Positions 35,361 to 44,333 of a stretch of DNA of 64,000 nt are shown here, piece after piece (position 1 is the stretch's first letter; each line of letters opens with the position of its first letter). The notes beneath the pieces are model-generated. The model had not been told where the DNA came from, made no database searches, and saw only the letters and a program-made list of their open reading frames with translations. Source of the stretch: Flavobacterium sp. (GTDB lineage Bacteria; Bacteroidota; Bacteroidia; Flavobacteriales; Flavobacteriaceae). The stretch spans positions 62,001 through 126,000 of the forward strand of contig NZ_SEBS01000001.1 of NCBI RefSeq assembly GCF_004211145.1. Direction: 5' to 3'. The translations under genes were made by a program, and so were the position numbers.

Positions 35361-36367
35361 ATGAAAAAAAACTAAATCTTATTGAGAAAGCTTGTGCGAA
35401 CATTCCGGGTTACTTAGAATTCCACAAACGCGTTGAACAAAAAATCATTATCGCTGGCAAAAGCCAAAGTTTGTTACACGGTTATTCCTACCATTTGGCA
35501 AGGATTGCAAACTGTTACGGCATGTTGCCCACCGAAATCCCAATGCGTGACGTAGAGGAGTATTTATCCGAAGCCGCGCAACGACCGACTTCCCCATCGA
35601 AATCCTTTTTTAAATTTGCCGTTTACGGACTTCGTTTCGCTTATAAAATGGAAGGTTTGCAAGACCGCTATCTTGCGATGCCGTCGATCAAAAAAAGCAA
35701 ATCGCTTCCCGTTGTTCTGAGTAAAGAAGAAATGAAACGGCTGATTTCGGTCACGACTTTGCCAAAGCATCGCGTGCTGTTGCATTTGATCTATGGCTGT
35801 GGCCTGCGATGTTTCGAAGCTCGGAACTTAAAAACGTCCGATATAGATTTCGACCGAAAAACCATCCATATCCGAAAGGGAAAAGGTCAAAAAGATCGGT
35901 ATGTTCCGCTGAGTAACATCTTGGCCGACGAAGTCAAAATCTACCTGAAAAAAGCAAAACCAATCAACTACCTGTTCAATGGAAAACCTGTTGGACGAGC
36001 CGGCGGAGATTTCGATTCCCGCTACTCCAACCGCGGAGTTTATTGGGTGATCAAACAAGCGTGCCTCAAAGCCGACATCACAAAGGACGTGTCCGTGCAC
36101 ACGCTTCGCCACACATTCGCGACCCATTTGCTCGAGGACGGTCTCGATATCGTAAGCATCAAAGATTTATTGGGACATTCTAAAATCGAAACCACGATGA
36201 TTTATCTCCATGTGGCCCAAACGGGTCGCGGCTTGGCATTCAGCCCGCTCGACACGCTTTACGGCTTGCGCGAACCCGAATTCAAACACGGGATTTGCCC
36301 GTATTTCGTGAAAAGCGTAAAGGAAAGCACCGAGAAAATCGAGGCTACTTTGCAAGTTTCGCCTTAA
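35361..36367 (+). pseudogene. Tyrosine recombinase with a one-base frameshift after the start codon
   Basis: The 298-residue ORF encodes the catalytic domain of a XerC/D-like recombinase: R in GCGLRCFEARNL, K in HIRKGKGQKDRYVPL, HTLRHTFATHLLEDG, LLGHSKIETTMIYLHV with the nucleophile Tyr. Its TTG start at 35471 would lose the N-terminal domain. The frame is open back to about 35355, and an ATG at 35361 is followed by eight A. Nine A would give MKKKLNLIEKACANIPGYLE in frame with the rest, a natural full-length start of about 335 residues. So the gene is frameshifted, phase variable, rescued by slippage, or carries a sequencing error. The best relatives are recombinases linked to mobile elements; no partner transposase is present. 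It overlaps the convergent DUF3095 gene by 23 bp. Confidence 0.7.
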
Positions 36368-37499
36368 GCACTCGCGCCGCCGACGTATAACCGCCCTCGG
36401 CTCCGTCGACGAAATGGATATGTCCGTCCTCGAGATCGCGCACATAGCACGACATCACCGAGGCCTGGCTCATGTGCATCCCGAAAAGTATGTCGCCCGA
36501 GGCTTCGAGTTGTTCGAGGAAGCGTTCGAGTTTCTTGCGTTGTTTGGCGTTTCCTGAAATCACGGTGTTGATTTTCCCGTCGAGTACCAAAGTGTCCGAC
36601 ATGTCGACGAGTCGTTCGAGGTATTTCTTGCCTTTGATCGTTCGGAAGTAAATGTACGCGTACCACGAGATGATCTTTTCACGCAGCAATTCGAACAGTT
36701 TTATTTTGCCGAGTTTCACGCGCATTTCGGCCCGAAGCTTCCCGAACGTGGTCTTGAGTCGAAGTTTGGTGACCGAGATCGGTTGTCGCGCCTGACCGTT
36801 TCCATAAACCTCATCGAGCTTGTCCATGATGCGGCTGAAGATTTTGGGCTGTTTCGCCTCGTCGTTCGCGATAACCAACAGCGTCACGATTTCTTCCTTG
36901 TTTTCAGGAGGCGAAATGTGGTCCCAACGGCATTGCATTCCGCTCAGGTCGAGATCGGATTCGGGAGGCGCGAAATCCTCGGCGGGATAATCGGATCCTT
37001 TTATGATTTTTTCGGCATAGATGAGTCCGTCGCCCAAAATTACGGGAATCGAAAATACTTTGGAATTGTGGAATTTGGAGATGCGCAGTTTGTTTCCGCT
37101 TTCGACGATCTGCCTCACGGGAACTTGCCCGACGCGGATCTCGAGGTTGAAATTCGCCAACGTATTTTCCCTGAACAACGAAAGTGCGCGTAACGCTTTC
37201 TCGCACAACGAAGGCGGAACGAGGAATGTCGCGCCGTCGCCACCAAAGAAAAACGGGATCGTGATGTTGTCTTTGTACGCGATGTTGAGCACCGTGACGA
37301 TACTTCCCGTGGCGAGCAGGTTGACATTTTCGTGCTGTCCGCCGAATACGGCTTGCGTGGAATTCTTGATGTCGGTGATGATGACGGTCCAGTCTATCGG
37401 AAAATCATGGAACAATTCGTCCCGGACGAGCAATTCGCCAAGTCGCATTTTGTTGGGCTGCAGGTTCGTATAAAATTGTTCGTTCGTGGCGTTTTCCAT
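36345..37499 (-). CDS. DUF3095 protein, class III nucleotidyl cyclase-like
   Basis: This 384-residue protein belongs to the DUF3095 family. Two stretches resemble class III adenylate/guanylate cyclases: VIITDIKNSTQAVFGG near residue 45 (first metal Asp) and IPFFFGGDGATFLVP near 85 (the GGDxxxF-like second metal site). No signal peptide or membrane segment is seen, so it is cytosolic. Product and regulator are unknown; cAMP synthesis is only suggested by the fold motifs, and the nearby CRP/FNR gene may be a coincidence. The start is ATG 37499 rather than the track's 37526. Confidence 0.72.
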   Translation of the reverse strand: MENATNEQFYTNLQPNKMRLGELLVRDELFHDFPIDWTVIITDIKNSTQAVFGGQHENVNLLATGSIVTVLNIAYKDNITIPFFFGGDGATFLVPPSLCEKALRALSLFRENTLANFNLEIRVGQVPVRQIVESGNKLRISKFHNSKVFSIPVILGDGLIYAEKIIKGSDYPAEDFAPPESDLDLSGMQCRWDHISPPENKEEIVTLLVIANDEAKQPKIFSRIMDKLDEVYGNGQARQPISVTKLRLKTTFGKLRAEMRVKLGKIKLFELLREKIISWYAYIYFRTIKGKKYLERLVDMSDTLVLDGKINTVISGNAKQRKKLERFLEQLEASGDILFGMHMSQASVMSCYVRDLEDGHIHFVDGAEGGYTSAARVLKAKLAK

Positions 37500-37635
37500 C
37501 ACAACCAAGTTAGATAAAAATATCAATCGAGGCGATGTTTTTTAAATCGTACAACAGACGAGGCGAATTGCGTAAGGCAAACTCCTTAGGTAATGATGAA
37601 CTTTACATAAATGATAAATCTAAAACACAACTATT

Positions 37636-38100
37636 ATGGACAGAGTAGCAATTGACAGCGAAAAAGCGATAAAAGCAATCAACAGTCTAATCGAAATCAA
37701 CAATGATCGCGTCGAAGGTTATGAAACGGCTGCAAAAGAAACCGATTCGGCCGAATTGAAAAGCCTTTTCTCAGGATTGAAAGGTACGAGCGAGCAAGTG
37801 TTGCCCGAGCTCAGATCTGAAATCACGCGTCTTGGCGGCGAACCTGAAGAAGGAACGCGCGTCACCGGAAAATTCTTCCGCGCGTGGATGGACGTGAAAG
37901 CGGCCTTGACCGGAAACAACCGCCACGAGATCTTGAAATCGTGCGAATTCGGTGAAGACAAAGCGCAGGAAGCGTACACCGATGTCCTCGAAAACCATCG
38001 CGAAGAATTGTCGTCGGAACAAATTTCGATGATCCAAAACCAGCAGGCGAAATTGCGTGCCGACCACGATAAAGTAAAAATGTTGCGCGATTCCGAATAG
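37636..38100 (+). CDS. PA2169/DUF2383-family four-helix-bundle protein
   Basis: This 154-residue, highly charged helical protein matches the PA2169 family (ferritin-like four-helix bundle, DUF2383): EKAIKAINSLIEINNDRVEGYETAAKE, then SLFSGLKGTSEQVLPELRSEI and GGEPEEGTRVTGKFFRAWMDVKAAL. Such proteins are often stress induced, but their function is not established. It stands alone with its own terminator downstream. Confidence 0.85.
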   Translation: MDRVAIDSEKAIKAINSLIEINNDRVEGYETAAKETDSAELKSLFSGLKGTSEQVLPELRSEITRLGGEPEEGTRVTGKFFRAWMDVKAALTGNNRHEILKSCEFGEDKAQEAYTDVLENHREELSSEQISMIQNQQAKLRADHDKVKMLRDSE

Positions 38101-38118
38101 CTTTTCGCGACAACTGAG

Positions 38119-38152
38119 AAAGCCTTGTAGAGAATTTTACAAGGCTTTTTTT
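38119..38152 (+). terminator. Rho-independent terminator
   Basis: AAAGCCTTGTA pairs perfectly with TACAAGGCTTT (11 bp, 8-base loop) followed by a T run, right after the PA2169-like gene. Confidence 0.9.
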
Positions 38153-38254
38153 ATTTTAGAACGTCGCGTTCCAGCTACATTATTGTGACGACATTTTTGC
38201 GCGAAACGGCTGCTACCGACACTGATTTCCTTACTTTTGCGAAAAATTTCAGCC

Positions 38255-38935
38255 ATGAGCAAATGTGAGCAATGTATCGTTCGGGAATTCAGTTCCATCA
38301 AAGCGCTTACGAAACAGGAGCTTTTGCACATGGCCGATTGCAAGACTTCGAAAATCGTCAAGAAAGGCGAACCTATTTTTGAGGAAGGCGAAGTCGTGAA
38401 CGGCGTTTTCTGTGTCAAGGATGGCGTCTGCAAAATGACGAAACTCAGCGAGAACGGCAAAGACCAGATCGTGAAACTCGCCAAAAAAGGAGAATTGCTC
38501 GGGCAGCGTTCGCTCATCAGTGAAGAACCCGCAAACCTGAGCGCGGTCGCACTTGAAGATATGACGGTCTGTTTTATCCCGAGGAGCGAAATCCTTAACT
38601 TCTTCAACCAGAACAACAATTTCTCGATGTCGGTGATGCGGACGATTTGCGGAGATTTGAAGGACGCCGACGACATCCTGGTCAATATGGCGCAAAAAAC
38701 CGTACGCGAACGCCTTGCCCAAACGTTGCTGTATCTCGAGGAAAATTTCGGGACGAACCCAGACAAAAGCCTCAAGTTGCAATTGTCGCGTGAGGAAATC
38801 GCGAGCATAATCGGGACGGCGACTGAAAGCTGCATCCGATTGCTGTCGGAACTCAACAAAGAAGGCGCGATAAAACTCGACGGCAAGAAGATCACGATTG
38901 TAAATCCCGGAGTGCTGCGCAAGATCGCGCATTGA
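38255..38935 (+). CDS. Crp/FNR family transcriptional regulator, FNR-like
   Basis: This 226-residue regulator has a cyclic-nucleotide-binding-like barrel and a C-terminal helix-turn-helix (SREEIASIIGTATESCIRLLSEL). An N-terminal CEQC and a Cys in LEDMTVCFIP, which aligns with C122 of E. coli FNR, suggest an Fe-S cluster, although the other ligands are not at E. coli positions. The recognition helix keeps Glu and Arg at FNR positions 209 and 213 (TESCIR), consistent with TGA half-sites. Start ATG 38255; the track's TTG is inside a TACTTTTG -7 box. It lies just upstream of hemN, and three FNR-like sites in the window mark its likely targets. Confidence 0.85.
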   Translation: MSKCEQCIVREFSSIKALTKQELLHMADCKTSKIVKKGEPIFEEGEVVNGVFCVKDGVCKMTKLSENGKDQIVKLAKKGELLGQRSLISEEPANLSAVALEDMTVCFIPRSEILNFFNQNNNFSMSVMRTICGDLKDADDILVNMAQKTVRERLAQTLLYLEENFGTNPDKSLKLQLSREEIASIIGTATESCIRLLSELNKEGAIKLDGKKITIVNPGVLRKIAH

Positions 38936-38952
38936 TTTGCGTCGCGTGCATC

Positions 38953-38964
38953 TGATAAATATCA
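38953..38964. promoter_or_regulatory. FNR-like box at the hemN promoter
   Basis: TGATAAATATCA is a perfect palindrome with the FNR core TGAT-N4-ATCA. Exactly 23 bp downstream begins TAATTTTG (38988-38995), a full -7 box, which puts the centre near -41, the class II activation position. The -33 region is poor, as expected for an activator-dependent promoter. Confidence 0.75.
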
Positions 38965-39013
38965 TATTTTCCCGAATCTGAACCTCATAATTTTGGACGA
39001 TAAAATCCAGATT

Positions 39014-40378
39014 ATGAACACTTCCCTATTCAGCAAATACAACGTTCCCGGCCCGCGCTACACGAGCTATCCAACAGTTCCATATTGGGACGAATCGTTT
39101 TTTGGCGTCGAAAGCTGGAAAGACAATCTGTGCCGCTCATTTCTGGAAACCAATGCAATTGAGGGAATCAGCCTTTACATCCATTTGCCGTTTTGCGAAA
39201 GCATGTGCACGTTTTGCGGTTGTTTCAAGCGAATTACGAAGAATCATTCGGTCGAAACGACGTATATCAAGGCGATTTTGAAAGAGTGGAAATTGTATTG
39301 CCGACTTTTGGGCGAACGTCCGCGCATCGCCGAATTGCATTTGGGTGGCGGAACTCCGACGTTTTTCTCGTCCCAAAATCTCGAAGATCTTATCAATGGG
39401 ATTTTCTCGAGCGCTGAACGCACCCAAAACTGCGAAATGAGTTTCGAAGGCCATCCGAACAATACGACGAGACAACATCTTGAAAAACTGTACGAACTTG
39501 GTTTCCGACGCGTGAGTTTCGGCGTGCAGGATTATTGCGAGATTGTGCAACAAGCGATCAATCGTGTGCAACCGTTTCAGAATGTGGCGAAAGTGACACT
39601 TTGGGCGCGCGAGATCGGTTATACTTCGGTTGGCCACGATTTGGTTTACGGGCTTCCGTTCCAGACGAAAGAAGCGATCATCGACACGATTGAAAAGACG
39701 TATTCGCTGCATCCCGACCGCATCTCGTTTTACAGTTACGCGCACGTGCCGTGGCTAAAAGGCAACGGACAACGCGGATTTCGGGACGAAGACATCCCAA
39801 AGGATGCGCAAAAACGCGATTTATATGAGACGGGAAAAAACATGCTTTCCCAGCACGGTTATTACGAGATCGGCATGGATCATTTCGCGTTGGCGACCGA
39901 CAGTTTGTTCAAGGCGGCTAAAAACGGGTCGTTGCATCGGAACTTCATGGGATACAACGCGTCGAAAACGCAGCTCATGATCGGGCTTGGCGTTTCTTCG
40001 ATTTCCGACAGTTGGTACAGTTTCGCGCAGAACGTCAAGAATCTCGAGGATTACTACCAGATGCTCGAATGGGACGCGCTTCCCGTCGTGAAAGGACATA
40101 CGCTCACGGCTGAAGATCTGACGATTCGGAAACATATTTTGAACCTTACATGTTTCCTGGAAACGTCTTGGGAAGACCGCGACATGCAATTCAAAACGCT
40201 CGCGAACGTGATGGAAAAACTCATCGAACTCCAAAACGACGGGCTCGTTACGATCAAAGGTAACGTCATAAAAATTACCGAGACCGGCCGGCCGTTTTTG
40301 CGCAATGTCTGCATGGCGTTCGATTTGCGCATGACGCGGACGGAACCGGAACGAAACGTATTTTCGACAACGATTTAA
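39014..40378 (+). CDS. hemN: Oxygen-independent coproporphyrinogen III dehydrogenase
   Basis: This 454-residue radical-SAM enzyme carries out the anaerobic oxidative decarboxylation of coproporphyrinogen III to protoporphyrinogen IX in haem synthesis. It begins YNVPGPRYTSYPTVPYW, a HemN hallmark, and has the cluster motif CESMCTFCGC (CxxxCxxC plus the extra Cys). LHLGGGTPTF and GFRRVSFGVQD are the SAM-binding parts. Start ATG 39014 is preceded by an FNR-like box and a -7 element, fitting low-oxygen induction together with the cbb3 oxidase. Confidence 0.96.
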   Translation: MNTSLFSKYNVPGPRYTSYPTVPYWDESFFGVESWKDNLCRSFLETNAIEGISLYIHLPFCESMCTFCGCFKRITKNHSVETTYIKAILKEWKLYCRLLGERPRIAELHLGGGTPTFFSSQNLEDLINGIFSSAERTQNCEMSFEGHPNNTTRQHLEKLYELGFRRVSFGVQDYCEIVQQAINRVQPFQNVAKVTLWAREIGYTSVGHDLVYGLPFQTKEAIIDTIEKTYSLHPDRISFYSYAHVPWLKGNGQRGFRDEDIPKDAQKRDLYETGKNMLSQHGYYEIGMDHFALATDSLFKAAKNGSLHRNFMGYNASKTQLMIGLGVSSISDSWYSFAQNVKNLEDYYQMLEWDALPVVKGHTLTAEDLTIRKHILNLTCFLETSWEDRDMQFKTLANVMEKLIELQNDGLVTIKGNVIKITETGRPFLRNVCMAFDLRMTRTEPERNVFSTTI

Positions 40379-40402
40379 TTTTAAGGGAAGTTTGATTTTT
40401 GA

Positions 40403-40467
40403 ACAGTTAAGATAGTTGAGAATAGTTGAGACTTCAATGTTGAAGATTATGGCTTTTTCTTAACTGT
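40403..40467. repeat. Inverted repeat ACAGTTAAGA downstream of hemN
   Basis: ACAGTTAAGA (40403-40412) and TCTTAACTGT (40458-40467) are exact reverse complements in the 265-bp gap after hemN. The loop holds two copies of ATAGTTGAG. It may be the hemN 3' stem; there is no T run. The rest of the gap holds only the terminator at 40595. Confidence 0.6.
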
Positions 40468-40594
40468 GTTGATTGCGCTAACTGGGAATTTCGAGTGTTT
40501 TAGGGATTTGAGAGAAGTATAAATTTTTCTGATTACAGCCCGACAACTTCAAATATCGTAACCATTATTAATTATCAGGTCGATGTTTTCTACA

Positions 40595-40623
40595 AAAAAG
40601 CCGCTCTATAAAAGCGGCTTTTT
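40595..40623 (-). terminator. Terminator of the cbb3 operon
   Basis: AAAAAGCCGCT and AGCGGCTTTTT form an 11-bp stem with a 7-base loop; the minus strand continues with T. It lies just beyond the stop of the SafE-like gene, the last gene of the cluster. Confidence 0.88.
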
Positions 40624-40643
40624 CAACTTCAACTATCAACTTT

Positions 40644-41345
40644 CTACTGACAATCAGGAAACGCCTTGACGAGCAACGACATCGTCGCGGGTGAGACGAA
40701 AGGAATTCCCAATCCAAGACCGCGCAGAATAAACAAACTCCCCACGAAAACGGCCATTACGGGCACAACTCGCGCCATCCTTTTCCTAAGGTTCAAGCTC
40801 AGGTGAACATACAAATACTGTATTCCGGCCATGAGCGGTAAAGTTCCAATGCCGAAAACCAACATGAACAACACTCCCAAACCCGCAGTCTGCAGCGCGA
40901 TCGCTCCGAAAAGCGCCGTATAAACCATTCCGCACGGCAGCAATCCGTTCAAGGTTCCGATGAAGAATACGCTCGACACGCTTCCATTTTTGAATTGTTT
41001 TCCCATCGCGGTTTTTACTTTCGAGATCAATCGGAAGATCAAACCCGAACCGTTGACCATTGCCCATTTTCGCTCGGGCACAACTGCGATCAGGATCACG
41101 ATAATTCCCATGAACAGCGATAACTTTTGTTGGAAACCCGCGAGATACAGGCCGCGTCCGACGAGACCGAAAACCAGTCCGAGCATCGCATACGACGACA
41201 ATCGACCGATGTGATAGGCGAACAATTGAACGGCTTTACGCGTCGGATTTTGTCGGTCCAACGGCAACATGAGCGCGATCGGCCCGCACATACCGATGCA
41301 ATGCAAACTGCTCGTCAATCCCAATATAAGCGCGGCGAGCAACAT
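40644..41345 (-). CDS. SafE/UreH-like membrane protein of the cbb3 cluster
   Basis: This 233-residue protein has about six membrane helices and the family signature GLTSSLHCIGMCGPIALMLP at its N-terminus, followed by LNGLLPCGMVYTALFGAIAL. It belongs to the sulfite exporter TauE/SafE or UreH-like transmembrane group found at the end of many cco clusters. A role in copper handling or oxidase assembly is inferred from its place and its Cys/His/Met pairs. ATG 41345 shares a base with the ccoH stop, so the ORF-track extension is wrong. Confidence 0.82.
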   Translation of the reverse strand: MLLAALILGLTSSLHCIGMCGPIALMLPLDRQNPTRKAVQLFAYHIGRLSSYAMLGLVFGLVGRGLYLAGFQQKLSLFMGIIVILIAVVPERKWAMVNGSGLIFRLISKVKTAMGKQFKNGSVSSVFFIGTLNGLLPCGMVYTALFGAIALQTAGLGVLFMLVFGIGTLPLMAGIQYLYVHLSLNLRKRMARVVPVMAVFVGSLFILRGLGLGIPFVSPATMSLLVKAFPDCQ

Positions 41346-41785
41346 TATTGATAGATTTCTTTTTTGATCATATAGGTTTTCCCGAACTCGGTCCATTCGA
41401 GCGTAATGTCCCACTGACCGCCAGCCAGGCGCGAAACAGGTATGAGCAAATATGTTCCGGATCTTGGAATTGAGGTTTCAAAATCCAGTTTGCTGGCCGA
41501 CGGTCGGTAAAAGGACACTTTTCCTGATATATTTTTAAGGTCGTGCGCGAAGTCGATGCGCACGCCCTCATCCGTTGACACGATTTCAGGTTTTTGGGAA
41601 AGATCGGCCGCGTTCTGCAGCTTGTCGAATTCCTCGCTGAATTTCGTGTCGTGTTTGTAATATTCCTGCACGACGAGTTCGTTGTCGTATTTCGAGTTCG
41701 ATTGCACTTCAAACACGAAGTACAAAATAAATGTCATAAAAAGCCCGAAAGCAATCACGATTCCCGTTCCCCAATTAATTTTCAT
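41345..41785 (-). CDS. ccoH: FixH/CcoH family assembly protein
   Basis: This 146-residue protein has one N-terminal membrane helix (GTGIVIAFGLFMTFILYFVF) and a periplasmic beta domain with YRPSASKLDFE and LAGGQWDITLEW, which match FixH. It is needed for cbb3 oxidase assembly in other bacteria. It lies between ccoG and the SafE-like gene, matching the usual gene order. Confidence 0.88.
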   Translation of the reverse strand: MKINWGTGIVIAFGLFMTFILYFVFEVQSNSKYDNELVVQEYYKHDTKFSEEFDKLQNAADLSQKPEIVSTDEGVRIDFAHDLKNISGKVSFYRPSASKLDFETSIPRSGTYLLIPVSRLAGGQWDITLEWTEFGKTYMIKKEIYQ

Positions 41786-41796
41786 GATATCGTATT

Positions 41797-43206
41797 TTAA
41801 AAAGTTCTGGGGCCTAAAAACGTGGCCTTTTGTGTGCTGATCAATTTTTTTCCACTGTAAATCCCGAACTCGACTTTTGTCTTATCGCCCGAGAGCAATG
41901 CGGCGGGAATTTCGACGAAAATCGTTCCCTGTACCGTTTTTTGTTTTTCGATATGCGACTGGACATTGCCGATCGTTTCAATTTTTCCTTTGGGCGACAG
42001 CAGTTCGATGTGCACGTTTTCATACGCCGCTGACGTTTTGTTCAGGATCCGGAACGTATAAATGTTGCGGATGTCTTCGCCTTTGTGTTCGAACAATTGT
42101 CCGGGCAATCTCAGGATCGACGCTTCAACGTCGGTGCGCAATGCGAGCAGAATCGCGAAAACGCTCATCAGAACGAGCAAAACCGCCGTGTAACCTTTCA
42201 TGCGCAGCGTAAACCGGAACTTTTCCTTCTTCTCGATTTCATCTTCAGACGCGTACCGAATCAAACCATTTGGCAGTCCGACGCCTTTCATAATCGTATC
42301 GCATTCGTCGATGCAAGCCGTGCAATTGGTGCATTCGAGCTGGGTTCCGTTGCGGATGTCGATTCCCGTCGGACAAACATTAACACACAACCGGCAATCG
42401 ATGCAATCGCCTTTTCCCGACGCGACGCGGTCTTCATTTTTCTTGAATTTCGCGCGGCCTTCGGATTTTTCGCCCCTCACGAAATCGTACACGACATTGA
42501 TCGATTTGTTGTCGAGCAGCACGCCCTGCAGCCTTCCGTATGGGCAAGCGATGATGCAGACTTGTTCGCGGAACCACGCGTACACGAAGTAAAAAACGAT
42601 TGTAAACAGCAGCAACGTGATGAAGTTCCCGACGTGCGATTTCGGGCCGTCTTCCACGATCCTGATCAATTCGTCCGAGCCGATCAAATACGCGAGGAAA
42701 ATGTTTGCGATCAGGAACGAAACGAGAAAAAACAGTGCGAATTTGAATGAACGTTTACGGATTTTTTCGGCATTCCAGGATTGATTCTCCAATCTTTGTT
42801 GGGCGCCGCGATCGCCGTCGATCCAGTATTCGATGCGTCGGAAGACCATTTCGAGGAAAATCGTCTGCGGACAAATCCATCCGCAAAACAAACGTCCATA
42901 TACTACGGTGAACAGCGCCACGAACACGACCATGATGATCATCCCGATCACGACGAGGTAGAAATCCTGCGGCCAAAATGGAAACCCGAAAAAATTGAAT
43001 CTGCGCCCGATCACATTGAACAGCAGAAACTGGTTGCCGTTGATCTTCACGAATGGCGCCGACGCCAGGAAAGCAAGCAACACATAACTCACGATTTTGC
43101 GATACTCGTAAAACTTACCCGACGGCTTTTTCGGAAAAATAAAATTGCGTTTTCCGGTCTCGTCTATGGTCGAAATCGAATCGCGAAACGACTGGTTGTC
43201 TGGCAT
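41797..43206 (-). CDS. ccoG: cbb3 oxidase accessory iron-sulfur protein CcoG (FixG/RdxA)
   Basis: This 469-residue polyferredoxin-like membrane protein has five helices, then a ferredoxin region with CIDCRLCVNVCPTGIDIR and CTNCTACIDECD (two 4Fe-4S motifs), an ICPQTIFLEMVFRRIEYW loop, CIACPYGRLQG, and a C-terminal Ig-like periplasmic domain. CcoG is known as a Cu2+ reductase supplying Cu+ for the cbb3 site. It starts one base after the ccoP stop. Confidence 0.95.
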   Translation of the reverse strand: MPDNQSFRDSISTIDETGKRNFIFPKKPSGKFYEYRKIVSYVLLAFLASAPFVKINGNQFLLFNVIGRRFNFFGFPFWPQDFYLVVIGMIIMVVFVALFTVVYGRLFCGWICPQTIFLEMVFRRIEYWIDGDRGAQQRLENQSWNAEKIRKRSFKFALFFLVSFLIANIFLAYLIGSDELIRIVEDGPKSHVGNFITLLLFTIVFYFVYAWFREQVCIIACPYGRLQGVLLDNKSINVVYDFVRGEKSEGRAKFKKNEDRVASGKGDCIDCRLCVNVCPTGIDIRNGTQLECTNCTACIDECDTIMKGVGLPNGLIRYASEDEIEKKEKFRFTLRMKGYTAVLLVLMSVFAILLALRTDVEASILRLPGQLFEHKGEDIRNIYTFRILNKTSAAYENVHIELLSPKGKIETIGNVQSHIEKQKTVQGTIFVEIPAALLSGDKTKVEFGIYSGKKLISTQKATFLGPRTF

Positions 43207-43207
43207 A

Positions 43208-44149
43208 TTATTTCTTTTCGAGTGCGGCGATTGGCTTGCTTGCCGCTGATTTCGTGCTGTCGGGTGCGACGGTCTTATCTATCCAGAGTTCACCGTCGGG
43301 CGCTTTAGGATCAACAGGTTTCGTGCCTTGCAATGACAGCACGTAACTCGCTACATGTTGTATTTCGGTCGGTTTCAACGTGCTGTTCCACGCGATCATC
43401 CCTTTGCCGTCGCGGCCTCCGTTCGTGATCGTGTGGAAAACGTTTTTGATGCCGCCGCCCAGGATCCAATATTCGTCAGTCAGGTTTGGGCCGATCTGTC
43501 CGCCCGCATCCACGCGATGGCACGCGACGCAACTCGTTTGGAAAATCACTTTGCCTTTGGCCAGATCATCGGCCGATGTGAGCAACGTGACCTTCTCCTC
43601 GTTCATTTGGTCGGGAGCGGTTTTCTTCCATTCCTCGACGTCGATTTTGGCTTGTGCCATTTCCTTGCGCAATTCGGTTTCCTGGTCGTCGGCGCCAATG
43701 ACCTCGAATCGGATCAAATAGACCGCACCGAAAAATATCGTCGCATAAAAAAGATATACCCACCAAGGCGGCAACGTATTGTCAAGTTCCTTGATGCCGT
43801 CATAATCATGATTCAGCAGCAATTCGCCTTCACTTTCGATCGGTTTTGTGCGCATGAGTTTCTGCATCAAGTTTTTGTAGAATGCAGTTTGCGTGAACGG
43901 CGTATTTTGTTCGATGTCGGCGGACTTCTTTTGCTCGTCGGACATAAGTTGGTACATCACGTTTTCGACGGCGGCCCATGTCATCTCAATCGCAATCAGG
44001 AAAACCAGGATGACCAACAGCACGAGCGAAATCATCGGAAACTTGACAAACGCAGGCAGTTCGCCCGAATCTACGTAATATTCAATGCCTCCGACAATCG
44101 CGATAAAGATCAGCGAAACTCTCAACCATGCGGGAAAAAACTTTTTCAT
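43208..44149 (-). CDS. ccoP: cbb3-type oxidase subunit III (CcoP) with a single c-type haem
   Basis: This 313-residue protein has two N-terminal membrane helices, a third near residue 130 and a C-terminal cytochrome c domain with one CVACH haem-binding motif near residue 208 and MIAWNSTLKPTEI with the axial Met. Proteobacterial CcoP usually has two haems; here only one CxxCH is visible, a form I recall from other Bacteroidota. It passes electrons to CcoNO. Confidence 0.92.
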   Translation of the reverse strand: MKKFFPAWLRVSLIFIAIVGGIEYYVDSGELPAFVKFPMISLVLLVILVFLIAIEMTWAAVENVMYQLMSDEQKKSADIEQNTPFTQTAFYKNLMQKLMRTKPIESEGELLLNHDYDGIKELDNTLPPWWVYLFYATIFFGAVYLIRFEVIGADDQETELRKEMAQAKIDVEEWKKTAPDQMNEEKVTLLTSADDLAKGKVIFQTSCVACHRVDAGGQIGPNLTDEYWILGGGIKNVFHTITNGGRDGKGMIAWNSTLKPTEIQHVASYVLSLQGTKPVDPKAPDGELWIDKTVAPDSTKSAASKPIAALEKK

Positions 44150-44156
44150 GATGTGA

Positions 44157-44330
44157 TTATTTGTCCTCGTTTAAGGGAATTTGACTCAGTTCTTCGATTT
44201 TTTGTTTTTTGTAGGACGCGACCCAAAATCCGAGCACGACGAAGAACACGAAAAAGATGCTCAGCGATACGATCGGGTAAATCGCGACTCCCGAAATGGT
44301 TTCCATGCTGTGTTTTATTTGTTCGAACAT
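44157..44330 (-). CDS. ccoQ: CcoQ-like small membrane subunit, missed by the ORF track
   Basis: Translating the minus strand between ccoP and ccoNO gives a 57-residue protein starting MFEQIKHSMETISG, with one membrane helix (VSLSIFFVFFVVLGFWVA) and a charged tail SYKKQKIEELSQIPLNEDK. The size, topology and position match CcoQ/FixQ. It starts three bases after the ccoNO stop and ends seven bases before ccoP. Confidence 0.88.
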   Translation of the reverse strand: MFEQIKHSMETISGVAIYPIVSLSIFFVFFVVLGFWVASYKKQKIEELSQIPLNEDK

Positions 44331-44333
44331 GAC

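Noticed and set aside
35471-36367. TTG at 35471 as the true start of the recombinase
   Set aside because: The same frame stays open upstream and encodes a plausible recombinase N-terminal region; an ATG one base out of frame after an A tract explains the truncation better.
36345-36367. Overlap of the recombinase and DUF3095 genes as a sign of a false gene
   Set aside because: Both reading frames carry clear family motifs; a 23-bp tail-to-tail overlap is acceptable.
38237-38254. TTG start of the Crp/FNR protein given by the ORF track
   Set aside because: This TTG overlaps a TACTTTTG promoter-like box, and the family start is better at ATG 38255 (MSKCEQC).
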